The translations under genes and the position numbers were made by a program. From Eucommia ulmoides (lineage: Eukaryota > Streptophyta > Magnoliopsida > Garryales > Eucommiaceae), in contig CM028340.1 in the NCBI GenBank assembly GCA_016647705.1, positions 16,817,001-16,881,000 on the forward strand: a stretch of 64,000 bases of DNA, written 5' to 3'. The notes below the pieces were generated by a model. The model searched no databases and was not told the origin of the DNA. It was given only the letters and a program-made list of their open reading frames with translations. Below, in pieces: positions 45,911-58,160 of the stretch. The number at the start of each line of letters is the position of its first letter. Positions within the stretch are counted from its first letter, which is position 1.

Positions 45911-45923
45911 AGGAGGGAAGGGT
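45911..45923 (+). promoter_or_regulatory. Polypurine tract
   Basis: AGGAGGGAAGGGT directly precedes the 3' LTR start TGTAAGACCCC at 45924. Confidence 0.85.
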
Positions 45924-48917
45924 TGTAAGACCCCGATTTAGCACGTACGGCATTATAGTTACATTTTAGAGCATTTGGAAAAAAATAAATAATATGGGGA
46001 GAAATTTTGTCAATCAATATCCAAATTAAAAGTTTATGAGTCAAATTATAAATTTAGAAACATTTATTCTTAACTTGGGATGCAAATTCTCAATTAAATC
46101 TAAAATTGAAAATTTTAGAGATCAAATTATAATTTAAGAAAACTCTTAAAAGTTGAATTGGATTATAAGAAGATTTGAAGAAATTAGGGGGGACAGAAGA
46201 GTAATTAAGCAAATGGGTTTTCTAGAAACACACACACACACAGACACACACACATACACACATATATATATGTGTGTGTGTGTGTGTGTTCGTGCTGGTA
46301 TGTGCCGTGAAGACAGCCGAGAAAAGAGAGGGAGGAAGGAGAGACGTGGCAAGGTAGGATCGATTCTTCTCCACTCAATTCATGCATATAAAACGGTTCA
46401 TGCAAGAACATCATGAGAATAACTTCAATTTTCTAGAAAGAAAAAACTAGAAAAATCTAGAGAAAGAGAGAGAAGATCGGCGGTGACGGGTTCGGTTGCC
46501 GCCGTTGGTGGGTTCGTTGTCGTTCCTCCAGTGATATCGTGTGGGGGTGGTGTGTCCAGGCTGTGAGTGTGTGTGTGAATTCCACTATTGTGTCTATGTG
46601 TGTGTGTAAATCGCCGGAGGTGAGTGGCGGTGGCGGCGACGTGAATTTGGCCGACGGTGGTGTTTTTGTGTATAGGTGTGCGTGACTTTGTGTGTGTTTG
46701 GGTGTTCTGTACGTGTTGTGTATGTTGCGATGTGTGTGGGTTTATCGGTCAGGGTGTGCGTTGCAGTGGTTAGTGTGTGGGAGGGGGGGATGTCGCCGGA
46801 GTAGAGTGTAGAGAGAGAGATCGAATTTCGGTTCGGCTGGTGAGGTGTTGTCGTTCGTCGGTATATGTGCGGGTGATTGGCTTCATGTGTGTGTGTTGTC
46901 GTTCGACCAGCCGACGGAGGCGGTAAAGAAGAGTGGCGATTGAAGCTCTTCCTCGTCGGTCGGTAGCAGGAAACAGAAGCAGAAGCGGGAAAAAGAAGAA
47001 AGAAAAATAAAAATAAATAAATAAATAAAATAAATAACTACACAAACAACCCCAATAAAAATCCAAAATCCATCTCGTGGCCGATGGACGATTCAGAACA
47101 CGTAAAATCTAAATCGATTATTATTGTCGTTAAATTAAATTATTAGCATTAACGATTTTGTAAATGTAATAGTAATCCTCGTAATCGTAATAATACTTTA
47201 TTAATCGCTAATCTGAATAAATTGGTACAGTAATTTTAAACGGAGCAAAATTAACCGAATAATAATCTTTTATAATAAAATGTGGGGAATAGGAAATTGT
47301 GAAATTTAGGGTCTGCATTGCATGATTAGGTTATTTTAAATAAAATATTAATTTAGGCTCTATCATCATTAGGTTCGCAGGCACCGACGTCCCGATAACG
47401 TGTGGTCAGTGACAGTTTTGCAGAGCGGATATCGAGGTAAGTGTACTGTCTTTTACGTAAATTATAAATTGTATTTTTGTATATATTATGGAAAATGTGT
47501 TTATTTAGAAATGGAGGAATTTGCAACTTATATAGATTAAGCGGTTTTGGGTGTTTGTGGAAAAATATTTTGTGGATCACGTTGGTTTTAAAAAGGTGGA
47601 AAATGATTTGTTGAATCTAGTTGGTTTCTAAAAGGGAGGAAAAATAATTGTGGACCGAGTCGTTTGTTTTTGAGGTGAAAATTGATGTTTGGTCCGATTA
47701 TGCCATAGTATTTCTTCTCAAAAGGGATATGGATTACCTGCTAGGCAAAGTCTGGCAGAGTGTTGTTTATCTGCTAAGCAAAGTCCGGCAGAGCGTTGAT
47801 TACCTGCTAGGCATAGTCCCTCAGAGCGTTGTTTATCTGTTAAGCATAGTCCTGCAAAACGTTGATTATCTGCTAGGCAAAATTTGGCAGAGCGTTGATT
47901 ACCTGCTAGTCAAAGTCCGACAGAGTGTTGATTACCTGCTAAGCATAGTCCGGCAGAGCGTTGTTTATTTGCTAGGTATAGTCTTGCAGAGCGTTGATTA
48001 TCTGCTAGGTAAAGTTCGGCATAGCGTTTTTCTGACCCGTTAGGAAGGTAAATCCTACTGGTGCTACGATATTGTTGCAACTTCTGATCGTGAGGTTAAA
48101 ATGATCTTATGGCTAGTCGGAGGGTGGTGTGGTGTTTTGTCGTATAAGGTGAATTAGTTAGATAAAATTACATATATTACTTTACGCTGGATTGGTGTAT
48201 CCATCCATATATATATATATTAGTGTATCTATTGTTTTGGTTGCTTTACACTATTTGGTTAGATATAGTATTTTGGTAGAATTTCACTGTTTGGTGGGGA
48301 TGTTATAAATATATGAGTTTATTTCTGTGGTGACAGGAAAACAGAATTTTCTGTGTGGTATGTGTTTATTATATTCTATTGGAATTGGGTGGTTTAAATA
48401 CAATATTTCTTTACAGTGGTGGTAGTTGAAAATTGGTTCCAACTATGATATACAGTATTATTGTTATATTATTTCATTTCATTGGTGGCAGTGGAACCGG
48501 GTACGTGATTATATTAAATTATATTTCTAAACATGGTGTTTATTATTTATTGGTTTTGAACTGTGGTATTTAAATTCTTATACTTGATCCATACAAAACT
48601 TTTTTATTATGAAGATAGTACACCGATAAAAAAAATTTGGTTTCAGGTACTGCAACTAAGAGTTGGTCCACTACTAGCACTAGGGAGAGTCCGGAGGTAG
48701 TGTCGTGTTGGAGGTGAGTCAGTCGGATGTGAACCGTGGAAGGTTCAGGTATTTTAATAATTTTGGTTGTGGATATTCGGGACATGTATATATATTTTAC
48801 CGTAGAGCGAGTGTGTATGTATATATGTCTGATTGGACACTCGTGGATTGATTTGATAACATCAGGTCGACGTCACGGCCGACCTCGGGCGACGGGTGCC
48901 CGGGGTAGGGTGTGACA
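45924..48917 (+). repeat. Gypsy 3' LTR
   Basis: 2994 bp, collinear with 38875-41841. Its CA/TA microsatellites are much shorter (46229-46290 and about 48205) and the minisatellite longer. The conserved GATCGTGAGGTTAAAATGATC block lies at 48088-48108. It ends TGTGACA. Confidence 0.92.
47731..48030 (+). repeat. 33-bp minisatellite in gypsy 3' LTR
   Basis: About nine units of 33 bp (GATTACCTGCTAGGCAAAGT-type). Since 33 is a multiple of three the array is open in one frame and reads as 11-residue repeats of the YLLGKVRQSVD type; this is a by-product of the repeat, not evidence of a gene. Confidence 0.9.
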
Positions 48918-48922
48918 TTTTG

Positions 48923-49188
48923 TAATAATTTTTATTGCAACATTAAGAATGACCAATAAAGTTTGATGAAAGCTTGGAGGTTTTGGTCCCTAAGCTCAAG
49001 CTCTGAATTCCGACATACACCATCTATTATGAGTGTTCTGAGAGCTTGGAAGAGCCAAAGCAAGAAAAAAATAGTGAATTTGTGATTAAGAGCATCAATG
49101 GCCGGAGGTAAAGTTCTTGGGGTTTTTCAGTTCCTTTGATCCCTTTAGTTTATCAATTCCGCATCTAGATACAATTTTTATTCTTTCA
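48923..49188 (+). repeat. 5' LTR of copia element, right part
   Basis: It continues from 38874 and matches 61430-61695: GGTCCCTAAGCTCAAGC, TACACCATCTATT, TCCTTTGATCCCTTTA and the terminal TTCTTTCA. Confidence 0.9.
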
Positions 49189-49190
49189 TT

Positions 49191-49202
49191 TGGTATCAGA
49201 AC
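49191..49202 (+). promoter_or_regulatory. Primer-binding site (Met-tRNA type)
   Basis: TGGTATCAGAAC two bases after the 5' LTR of the copia element. Confidence 0.85.
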
Positions 49203-50304
49203 GATGTATTATCTATGCCTTGATGTTTTGTTAAAAAACAAAAATTCAAGCTATCTGTTTATGGCTGTTTGAATTTCTTTTTTTTTTACCCCCTCAAAAT
49301 TGAAGTTTGACTTTTAGTTGTTTTTCGTGCAAACTAATGTTGGAAATCATTAGGAAACTGTCCGAGGGTTTGAACCAGGCCTATGCAACACAGTTGGAGG
49401 TTGAAGATGACCTTTTTTTTTTTTTTTTTTTGCACAAATATCATTTTTAGCATTTCTTTAGTAATATGTCTAATTTTGCTCATTTTAGTTATGCGTGCTA
49501 TATTCCTTTTGGTTTAAATTATACAATTTGGATAAGTTAAATTGTGCAAAATTCTAAATTAATTATGCTCATATTTATTTTTGCTTGAATTGATTATTTC
49601 TTTTCCAAATTAATACATGCAATTTTTGGATTAGTATATATGGATAAAAGCATGAAATTAAGTGTTATGCATAGTATTATAGTTTTAAATTATGCAAATA
49701 TTTTATGCTTAAGTTATATAAATATTTTGTGCATAATAATAACATGTTAGTTATAGCTAAATTATGTAATTTATTATTCTTCTATTGAGTTATTCTTTAT
49801 TTATGCATGAAAATAATTGCTTGCATAATATATGTTTAATTATGCAATTTCTCATCTTTAATTATATGAATTATTAAGTGTATGAAATAACATACATTTA
49901 GTTATGGTTAAATTTTTGCAATAAAAGAATATTCTTATAAAACTTAAATTTATAATGTCTTGTGATCCATATAATTTTAATTAATTGGGGATTAACCACA
50001 ATATTTTTAATTAAATAAAATTATATATTATGTTTGTTTAGTATCACAGACATTAATTGTAATTAATTATACTTAATATAATATTTTTTTTCCACAAGAA
50101 TTTTGTTATATTTATATAATTAATTAGGATATAATATCAAATTATTTTTCTTAATTTACCCATAGGAATTAGCAAAGGAACATAATTTGATAATTTTATC
50201 ATAATGATTAGGATAGAATATAAAATTACTCTTATAATATACCCACAAATTATGAATTAAGTGAATAGTTTGATAATTCTATCATAAGCTATACAAAAAT
50301 CTAC
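49203..50304 (+). other. Long AT-rich copia leader
   Basis: 1.1 kb without coding signal, with many TTATGCAA/ATGCATAA-type words and a T-run at 49411-49431. A Gag reading frame begins only near its end. Confidence 0.6.
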
Positions 50305-51240
50305 TTGAATCGAAATTTCAGTCCACAAGCAAATTTTACGTCATTAGATTCAATTCTAACATGTTTTTCATTAGTAAAATATGCAATTTATTTAGTTAAA
50401 CCTCAAATTTCGATAGAAGCAATTTTAATTAATGCAACTTTACAACCTGTAAATTTCTCTACTATTTGTTGTGATATCTCTAAACTAAAAGGGGACAACC
50501 ATAAAGTATAGAAGGACAAAATTTTCTTCCATTTAGGGTGGATGGATATCGACTATGCTATAAGAAAAGATGAGCCACTAGCTATCACTGATACCAGCAC
50601 TCTAGTGGACATCACACTTTATGAACGATGTGAGCAATCTAGTCGCCTCAGCGTGATGTTTATTTAAACCAAAATTTCTCCTGGTATATGTGGTTTTGTT
50701 GATCACCATAAAAAGATCTGGGACTTGCTGAAAGCCATTGATGATCAATTCATCATTTCAGATAAGGCACTTGCAAGCACCTTGATCATGAAGTTTTCTC
50801 TATTAGACTCACCAGTGCGAAAGGTGTCTGTGAGCATATCATGCAAATGAGGGACATTGCGGCTCAACTTAATAAACTCGCGGTTAAGATGTCTGATTCT
50901 TTCCTGGGGCACTATATCCTGAACACCCTCCTACAATAGTATGGGTCACTCAAAATCTCATACAACATACATAAGGACAAATGGTTAATCAATAAATTAA
51001 TGACCATGTATGTTCAAGAGGAAAGAAGACTTGTGATGGAGCTCAATAAAAGTGCAATGCTAGTGACAATGGTTGGGAAAGGCAAACCTCAAGCCAATCA
51101 GAAGAGGAAAGGTAATGTACCACCCTAAACTGATATTAAGAAAGAGGACAAGTGTTTTTTCTGTAAAAAGAAGGGACACATGGAAAAAGAATGTGCCAAA
51201 TTTCATAAATGGCTTCAGGACAAAGGTTATCCAACCTCAT
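50305..51240 (+). pseudogene. Copia gag
   Basis: Gag is readable in pieces: KLKGDNHKV (51-residue lead-in from 50305), then FFHLGWMDIDYAIRKDEPL, YERCEQSSRLSVMF, KKIWDLLKAIDDQFIISDKA, LASTLIMKFSLL, DIAAQL, GHYILNTL, and after 51000 YVQEERRLVMELNKSAM. The CCHC knuckle CFFCKKKGHMEKEC is intact (about 51154-51195). Stops at 50509, about 50667, 50938 and 51128, plus frameshifts, break it. Gag packages the element RNA. The text matches a Gag type common in dicot copia elements. Confidence 0.85.
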
Positions 51241-51700
51241 TTGCTTGTTATGAATCTAATATGGTTAATGTTAATATTAAAACCTGGTGGATTGATTTTG
51301 GATCTATAATTCATATTCCAAACTTCTTGCAGGGTATGCAAAACCTAAGGAAACTTGTAGGAAGTGAGCAAAACATCTTATTTGAAAACAAGATGAGCTC
51401 ACATGTGAAGGCTATGGGAACATGTATTTTAACTTTAAGTAATGGTTTTACAATAAAATTAGATAAGACCTTCTATGTTCCAAGTTTTTCACAAAACTTG
51501 ATTTTAGTTTCCAGACTTGTACCTTTAGGATATTCTGTTATTTGTTTCAAACACATCATTAATTTTGATTTATAATTTTGATTGTGTTGGGAATGATATT
51601 TTTCCTGATGGGCTTTATCTTATTAACTTACAAGACAATACCACTTATAGTTCAATGCATGTTTACACTGGTTCTAAGAGGTGTATTATTAACGAGGACT
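51241..51700 (+). pseudogene. Copia protease
   Basis: From the frame starting at 51180: TWWIDFGSIIHIPN, where the usual DSG active site is now DFG, followed by FENKMSSHVKAMGTCILTLS and KTFYVPSFSQNLILVSRLV, the conserved end of copia protease. A stop at 51573 is followed by another frame reading NDIFPDGLYLINLQDN. The mutated active site and the stop both inactivate it. It lies immediately after the zinc knuckle as usual. Confidence 0.85.
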
Positions 51701-52480
51701 CCTCTATGCTATGGCATCGGAGATTAGGACATATCTTCATATAAAGAATTAAGAGATTGGTGAATGATGGAGTACTTAGTACTCTAGATTTCACTGTTTT
51801 TGAAAAATGTGTGGACTGTATTAAGGAAAAGCAGACCAACAAATCTAAGAAAGGTGCCAATAAGAGTTCATACATATTATAAATCATACATTCTGACATA
51901 TGTAGTTCAGACATGGACTCACATGATCAGAGATACTTTATCACATGTATTGATAATTACTTACGATATATGTATCTCTACTTACTTTATAACAAGGATG
52001 AATCATTAGATGTATTTAAAACCTTTAAGGCTGAAGTAAAGAAACAATGCAAGAAGCAAATAAAGATTATGAGATGAGATAGAGGTTGAGAGTATTATGG
52101 TAGATACACTGAGGAGGGACAAGCACGTGGTCTGTTTGCTAAGTTTCTTCAAGAATATGAGATAGTTACCCAATATACCATGCTTGGCTCACTGGACCAA
52201 AATAGTGTGGCAGAAAGAAGAAATAGAACATTGTTGGACATGATGAAGAGTATGCTTAACAACTCCAATCTTCCTAAATCCTTGTGGACTGAAGCACTAA
52301 AGACAGCTATGTAACCCAGATTGTCCCAAGGAAACCATTTGAATTAATGAAAGGTTGGAAACCAAGTTTGCGACATATGCGCGTTTGGGGATGTCCTTCT
52401 GAAGTAAGAATCTATAATCCACAATAAAAGAAATTGGATCTGAAGACCATTAGTAGGTATTTAATTGGATATGTAGAAAT
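51701..52480 (+). pseudogene. Copia gag-pre-integrase and integrase
   Basis: The zinc-binding region starts SSMLWHRRLGHI, then LVNDGVLSTLDFTVFEKCVD and CIKEKQTNKSKKGA. The catalytic core follows: IIHSDICSSDM (first Asp), YFITCIDNYLRYMYLYLL, MLGSLDQNSVAERRNRTLLD (Glu), LPKSLWTEALKTAM. Stops at several places, among them two in the EVKKQCKKQIKIM region near 52075-52090. A short duplication around 52430-52510 repeats the words LVGI and TISGYFIG, apparently a local tandem repeat of about 60 bp. Confidence 0.85.
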
Positions 52481-52973
52481 TGGATCCAAGAACCATTAGT
52501 GGATATTTCATTGGATATGTTGAAAGGTCCAAGGGGTGCATATTTTATTATCCATCTCACATCACTAGGTTTGTGGAATCAAGAAACACCAAGTTTCTTG
52601 AGAATGACTTGATCAGTGGGAGTAATCAAATCAGGAAATATGTTCCTGACCCTGATCATTCTCGATCTTCCACTTCAAGTGATTGATTATTTATAATTCA
52701 CAACACCCCTCAAGTACAAACCGCTATTCAACAACCAATCATTGAAGTTCCACAAGCAGGCGTTAATATTATAGTGGATCAAGTAGTTCATGAATTACCA
52801 AAACCTCCTGAACAACCAGTTAAACTACAATCTTCTTATGAAGATAATGGTCCAACATTTAGGAGATCCACTAGAACTAAGAGGTCAGCTATTCCTAGTG
52901 ATTATGTAATGTACCTACAAGAATCTGACTACTATATTGGAGCCAAGAGTGATCCCGAGTCCTTTTCACAGAC
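52481..52973 (+). pseudogene. Copia integrase C-terminus and linker
   Basis: DPRTISGYFIGYVERSKGCI, SHITRFVESRNTKFLENDLI, then a stop near 52684 and a Pro/Gln-rich linker with VHELPKPPEQPVKLQ and FRRSTRTKRSAIPSDYVMYL, the block ahead of reverse transcriptase. Two frames cover it almost continuously. Confidence 0.85.
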
Positions 52974-53457
52974 ATGAGTTCTAGAAAGTCAGAATTATAT
53001 TACAATGCCATGAATGAAAAGATGAGTTCCATGAAGAGTAACAAAGTTTGGGACCTTGTTGAGTTGCCTAATGGTGCAAAAGTCATTAGATGTAAATTGG
53101 TCTTTAAGACAAGGAATGACTCATTTGGAAACATAGAGAGATACAAGGCGAGACTCGTTGCTAAGGGATTCACTCAAAAAGAATGAATCGATTACACAAA
53201 GACATTTTATCCTGTATCTAAGAAAGATTCCTTGTGCATTATTTTGGCATTAGTGGCCCATTTTGATCTTGAGTTGCGACAAATGGATGTCAAAACGACA
53301 TTTCTTAGTAGAGACCTAAAGGAAAAGGTTTATATGAAACAAACTGAAGGATTTCCTTCTAGTGATGGTGAGAAATTGGCATGTTAGCTTAAGAAATCCA
53401 TATATGGTCTAAAATAAGTATCCTGTCAATGGTATTTTAAATTTCATGGAATAATTT
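52974..53457 (+). pseudogene. Copia reverse transcriptase, first part
   Basis: YYNAMNEKMSSMKSNKVWDL, PNGAKVIRCKLVFKTRNDSF, ERYKARLVAKGFTQKE, a stop, FDLELRQMDVKTTFLSRDL and VYMKQTEGFPS, then two stops. The frame is cut at 53458 inside the enzyme, between the KSIYGLK block and the catalytic YVDD block, by an inserted LTR element with AATTT duplication; it resumes at 55135. Confidence 0.9.
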
Positions 53458-54778
53458 TGTAATGACTCGGTTTCTCAGGGTCGTCACGCGGTTTCTCCTA
53501 TAGGGAATTCTACCCAAAATATTCCATCATTTATAATTAAACTTGTATTACTAATAATTCCGCTCTGATACCACCTGTAACGACTTGGTTTCCCAAGGCC
53601 GCCATGGGGTTTCTCCATTCAGAGAATTAATACTAAGACAAGTGACCAAAATTTATCTAAATAAAAATCCGAGAAATTTTATAAAGCGACGGTGACAACT
53701 ATAATTATCGAATCAATATTTATAAAATATTAATCAAATGCCACTATTATACCAATTTCCAATTCAAATTATTTTATACCATACAACGACATTTATATTA
53801 TTTATACAAACAGTGACATTCCAATATTAAATATAAACAGTAGTTGGTTATACCAATATTTATATTAATCAAATATAAATACAAATAGTGACATTTCAAA
53901 TTCCAATTCCATGATTCCAAGTCCTTGATACCGAATTTATAAATTAGTATTACTATGGAAATCATACGGTTGTTAAATTCTTTAATCATATTTACGTTAT
54001 AAATATAAAATAATATTGATAACATGAATTATTATAGTTGATATAGTTTCCATAATACTATGGCTACCTGTAATATTACAATCGTAATCTCAACAATAAT
54101 ATTAAATACATTCAGTAATACGAAATTTATTGTGCTAAAATAATAAATAATTATATTAACATTTAATAAAATAATTATACTCAATTTAACGAATTAATTT
54201 TTCAATGATAAGTAATAAATACTACTATCACAAATTAAATATAAATTCCAATAAAATTCATGTCACCTTTTCATTTTCACCGGCCCTACAATCAAAACTA
54301 TGGGGTTGTGAGCCAACGCTCAGTAAAACTTCAACCCCACTAATACATGTATCTAACCTAATCGCAGATAAACACATAAACGTGTGTGTCACATAATTTT
54401 CACATAATACGTAATCACAGTATCTCATGCAGAACAATAATTATAGTCGTAACAGCATACTTCGCAACAATGCAGGGAGAAATTAAATACATATATTCCA
54501 TGAAAAATAACAATTATCACCATAATAATACAAACCATATAACACAGATTAAATATATATATCAGAGGAGTAAAAAGTTTACCTAAAATCTGAAATTGGT
54601 GATAATCCGTAAAAGTAAACTATTTTTTTCCTTCTCCTTAATTTGTTTTTCCTTTTTCTTTTTATTTTCCTTGCGTCCCCACTGCCTGCACCCTTTTTCT
54701 CCTTCCTTTGTCTCTTTTTAATCTATATAATGTGTATAGATATAAATTTATGTTGAAGATAAGGCCAATCCCAATCGA

Positions 54779-54820
<42 letters not shown>

Positions 54821-55129
54821 GGCCACTATTCATTTCCTTAACCATTAAGAATTAAGAAATTACACTTAATCCCTATAATTATAAAGTAATTTATATTAGA
54901 CCCATAATTATACTTATCTCTCCAAAATTATCAAATATTTATTATAAATTTGGATAATATACAAAACAACCCAAAAATATTACAATAATATTTTCAAACA
55001 TATAAATTTAATATTTACCTCCAAAAATTATAAAGTATATGTACACCACAAATTTACAAATTCAGTTCCAAAAATATTAAACTTATATAAAATAATATTT
55101 TTCAAAATACCAATTTTCGGGGTATTACA
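53458..55129 (-). mobile_element. Internally deleted LTR element, TSD AATTT
   Basis: AATTT lies at 53453-53457 and 55130-55134. On the minus strand: an LTR (55129 to 53576, TGTAATACCCCG...CGTTACA, 1554 bp), a primer-binding site GGTGGTATCAGAGC (53575-53562), about 50 bp of leader, then only the last ~54 bp of the other LTR (53511-53458, ending in CATTACA). Thus nearly all internal DNA and most of the 3' LTR are gone. It is the same family as 55465-60250. A T-run of about 37 is at 54781-54817. Confidence 0.87.
53562..53575 (-). promoter_or_regulatory. Primer-binding site in deleted element
   Basis: The minus strand reads GGTGGTATCAGAGC directly after the LTR, fixing element orientation. Confidence 0.88.
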
Positions 55130-55134
55130 AATTT

Positions 55135-55464
55135 CTTTATCCGGATTTGTTGAAAACCCCATGGATCACAATATATACCAGAACGTTAGTGTGAGTAAGA
55201 TATGTTTTCTTGTTTTATACGTGGATGACATTTTGCTTGCAACTAATGATAAGGGTTTGCCACATAAGGTAAAACTATTCCTTTTAAAAATTTTGATATA
55301 AAGGATATGGGTGAGGCATTTTATGTTATTGGGATTAAGATCCATAGGAACATATTACGAGGCATATTAGGTCTATCTCAACAAACATATTTCAATAAAG
55401 TTTTAAAGAGATTTCGGATGAAGGATTGTTCAACAAGTGTAGCTCCTATTGTAAAGGGTGATAG
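55135..55464 (+). pseudogene. Copia reverse transcriptase, catalytic part
   Basis: It continues the frame from 53457: FVENPMDHNIYQNVSVSKI, the intact catalytic block CFLVLYVDDILLATNDKG (about 55201-55254), a frameshift, then DMGEAFYVIGIKIHRN, ILGLSQQTYFNKVLKRFRMK and SVAPIVKGD. It is cut at 55465 by the second LTR element, with GATAG duplicated. The polymerase core was intact in sequence around YVDD, but stops and insertions abolish function. Confidence 0.9.
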
Positions 55465-56830
55465 TGTAACAACCCGGTTTCTCAAGGCAGTCATGCAGTT
55501 TCTCCCTTTGAAAAATTAACACTAAAACCGAATGATCATTTTAATTGATTGAATAAAATTTTCAAACTACGGCAACAAATATACATTTATCGATTCAATT
55601 TTATCACAGTGAATAATTAATATAATTATAACAGATTAAATAAAAATTCAAATAAAATTTCATGCACATACGGGATTAATGTGAAATTTGGAACATATTA
55701 AGCAAAATATTTGAAAAATTGATTATTACATAAATACTTATATATATTAATAATTCTTTAAAATATGTACGACTAAATTGTCTACAATTTAGAACCTGAG
55801 AAATATTAGGCTATATATATATATATACACACGTTGTAATTCAATTTCGTTCAATAATCTATAATTTCTATTATATAAAAATCTGAGAATTTTATAATAA
55901 TAACGATTTAGTACAAATATTACAAAAATAAATTTAATCTAAATCCATTTATAATTCCTAGTGCAACTTCATTTTCATCAACCTTAAAATAAAAATTGTG
56001 GGCTTGTAAGCTAAGACTCAGTAGAATTTCGACCCCTCTAATACATGTATGTAATTAATATAATAAATAAACACATAGGCATGTTTCACACATAATTTTC
56101 ACATTATCATAATTATTTCATGAAAATTAATAATTATAATTCAACAACAACAATAACATAAATCACACAATAGAGAGATTAAATACATATATTAAAAGAG
56201 TTAGAAATTCTACCTAAAATTCGAAACCGAAATCTTAACCGATTTGATATTTTTAGCTCGAAAGTTTCCAATATCCATAATTTTTCTTATGCATATATAA
56301 TTAAACGCTCAAATAACCTTAATATATATATATATGTTATAACCTTATATACATCCCTGCCGAATTAGTATGATCATGCTTCTTTTTCTTTTTCTTTTTT
56401 TTCTTTTTCTTTTTCTTTTTCTTCTTCTTCTTCTTCTTCTTCTTCTTCTTCTAATTATTATTATTATTATTACTACTACTACTATTACTACTACTACTAC
56501 TACTACTTCTACACGTGTCCAAACCTATATATATATATGGTTGATTTTGTTTCATTCTTTACGAAAGAAATAATTTTGACCACTTTATTTATTTCTTTAC
56601 ACTAATTATCCCTCCTGAAATAAAAAAATATTAATTATATCTCAAAACTCTTAAAATTATATTTTAAATAACACAATAGTTCAAAAACTTTTAAAAGTCA
56701 ATTTAAAATTAACATTTAACCCTCAAAATTATCAAATATTATTTATATTATAAATTTACAAAATAATCCAAAAAATATTATATTTATATAAAATAATATT
56801 TCAAAAAATATAAATTTTTGGGTTATTACA
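55465..56830 (-). repeat. 3' LTR of the non-coding LTR element
   Basis: It starts TGTAACAACCCGG and ends GGGTTATTACA on the plus strand. It contains a compound microsatellite (TTC)n, (ATT)n, (ACT)n at 56378-56508 absent from the other LTR. Confidence 0.88.
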
Positions 56831-57839
56831 ATCTATACCCCTTAAATAATTTTTGTCCTTAAAATTTTGTTTAAACAATAATAATTTAGAATCGCACTGC
56901 ACGATCATGTGAATCACACTCAATTCTAAAACAATCGTTTTCTATATCGGGTTCCGTAACCGAAAGTCACAAACAATCCACATCTCACCAACATTCATAC
57001 TACATATCACCACTTTCCCATTTACGGTGACCCATACTTTATTTTAAACAACTCAACATCATATGGTGTAATTTGGTTGATAACACTTAACATAGATAAC
57101 CAATTGCCAAAGAATCTTACGTTTCTAAATACTTTCGTTACGCAACTTTGATAAAAATAATAATAAATATATGTCTATATACAACTAATAAATATATTTT
57201 AAAAATATCATAATAGTCTTACTTGAATTGGGCCTATCTCTGTGTCAACAGGTTCATGACCTTAATATTTTTTCTTATTTGGCACGACTTTTCAAGTCCA
57301 TTGCCATATCCCATAACTAACATTGCTCAATTCCATTCAACATTTCAAGCCAAAATACTCGCAACAAATATCATAACTAGTAGATAGCCTAAATTCCTCG
57401 TAGACTATTATGTGAGACAAAAAAATAATAATAATAAAAAATCATATCCAATATCCACATTAAAATTCTATTTAATTTCATAATCTCGTAAATGTTTTCA
57501 TAAATATTAACACAATCCAAGTTTTAAATAACGATTTTTTTTAAAATATGTCTTGAAACACATAAATACCTCTCAACCACATAAATACATCCCAAAATAT
57601 ATAAATACTTCTTAACCACATAAATACGTTTCAAAACACCCAAATACATCTCAATCATATATAAATGCGTTTTAATCACATAATTATATCTCAAAAATAG
57701 GAATACATTTCAAACACATAAAAGATATTTCGTCTCAAAAGTTCAATACTCACATAACAGGACAAGTTTAATACTCAAGCAAAACATGTATATAAAAATA
57801 TTACATAAAGTTCGTCGAAAGTCCTAACAATTTTTGTAC

Positions 57840-57940
57840 ACTCCGACTCTACCTATTCCTAGTAGTGGACCAATATTTATCTGAATATTTTATCGGTGTG
57901 CTGTCTTCATACTATAAAATAGTTTTTATGGATTAAGTGG

Positions 57941-57978
<38 letters not shown>

Positions 57979-58160
57979 TCAAAACCCATTTTCAACAAAT
58001 ATCATCACATTAGGAAATATCAAATTCCACAAATATCATAGAAAATCGAATTTAAATCAACAGATTAACTGACTTTTATATAATAAAATACCATACTTCC
58101 TTACTAGCCATATGATCGTTTTACCTTACGATCGGGAGTTATCATATCAACTACCTACAA
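57840..58160 (-). repeat. Fragment related to the gypsy LTR family
   Basis: CCTAGTAGTGGACCAA, ATCGGTGTGCTGTCTTCATA, TTTTTATGGATTAAGTGG and CTAGCCATATGATCGTTTTACC occur in the same order as in the reverse complement of 48090-48690. Downstream (58180-58580) CAACACAACATATTGATAAT-like and CCTCCTG-containing repeats sit where the gypsy LTRs have their minisatellite. Its outer limits are unclear. Confidence 0.65.

Larger units (their letters stand above)
38875..48917 (+). mobile_element. Ty3/gypsy chromovirus-like element with ~3-kb LTRs, TSD TTTTG
   Basis: LTRs at 38875-41841 and 45924-48917 start TGTAAGACCCC and end TGTGA(C/T)A. TTTTG flanks at 38870-38874 and 48918-48922. The internal DNA is only 4.08 kb: part of protease, reverse transcriptase, RNase H, integrase and a chromodomain-like tail in gypsy order, with no recognisable gag. 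Long LTRs and the C-terminal tail suggest the Tekay/Del chromovirus lineage (inference). Stops occur in every enzyme. Confidence 0.92.

Noticed and set aside
47648..48043. 131-codon frame with regular 11-residue repeats
   Set aside because: Produced by the 33-bp minisatellite of the LTR; the 5' LTR copy does not keep it open.
56370..56573. Leu/Phe-rich 67-codon frame resembling a membrane peptide
   Set aside because: Translation of the TTC/ATT/ACT microsatellite.
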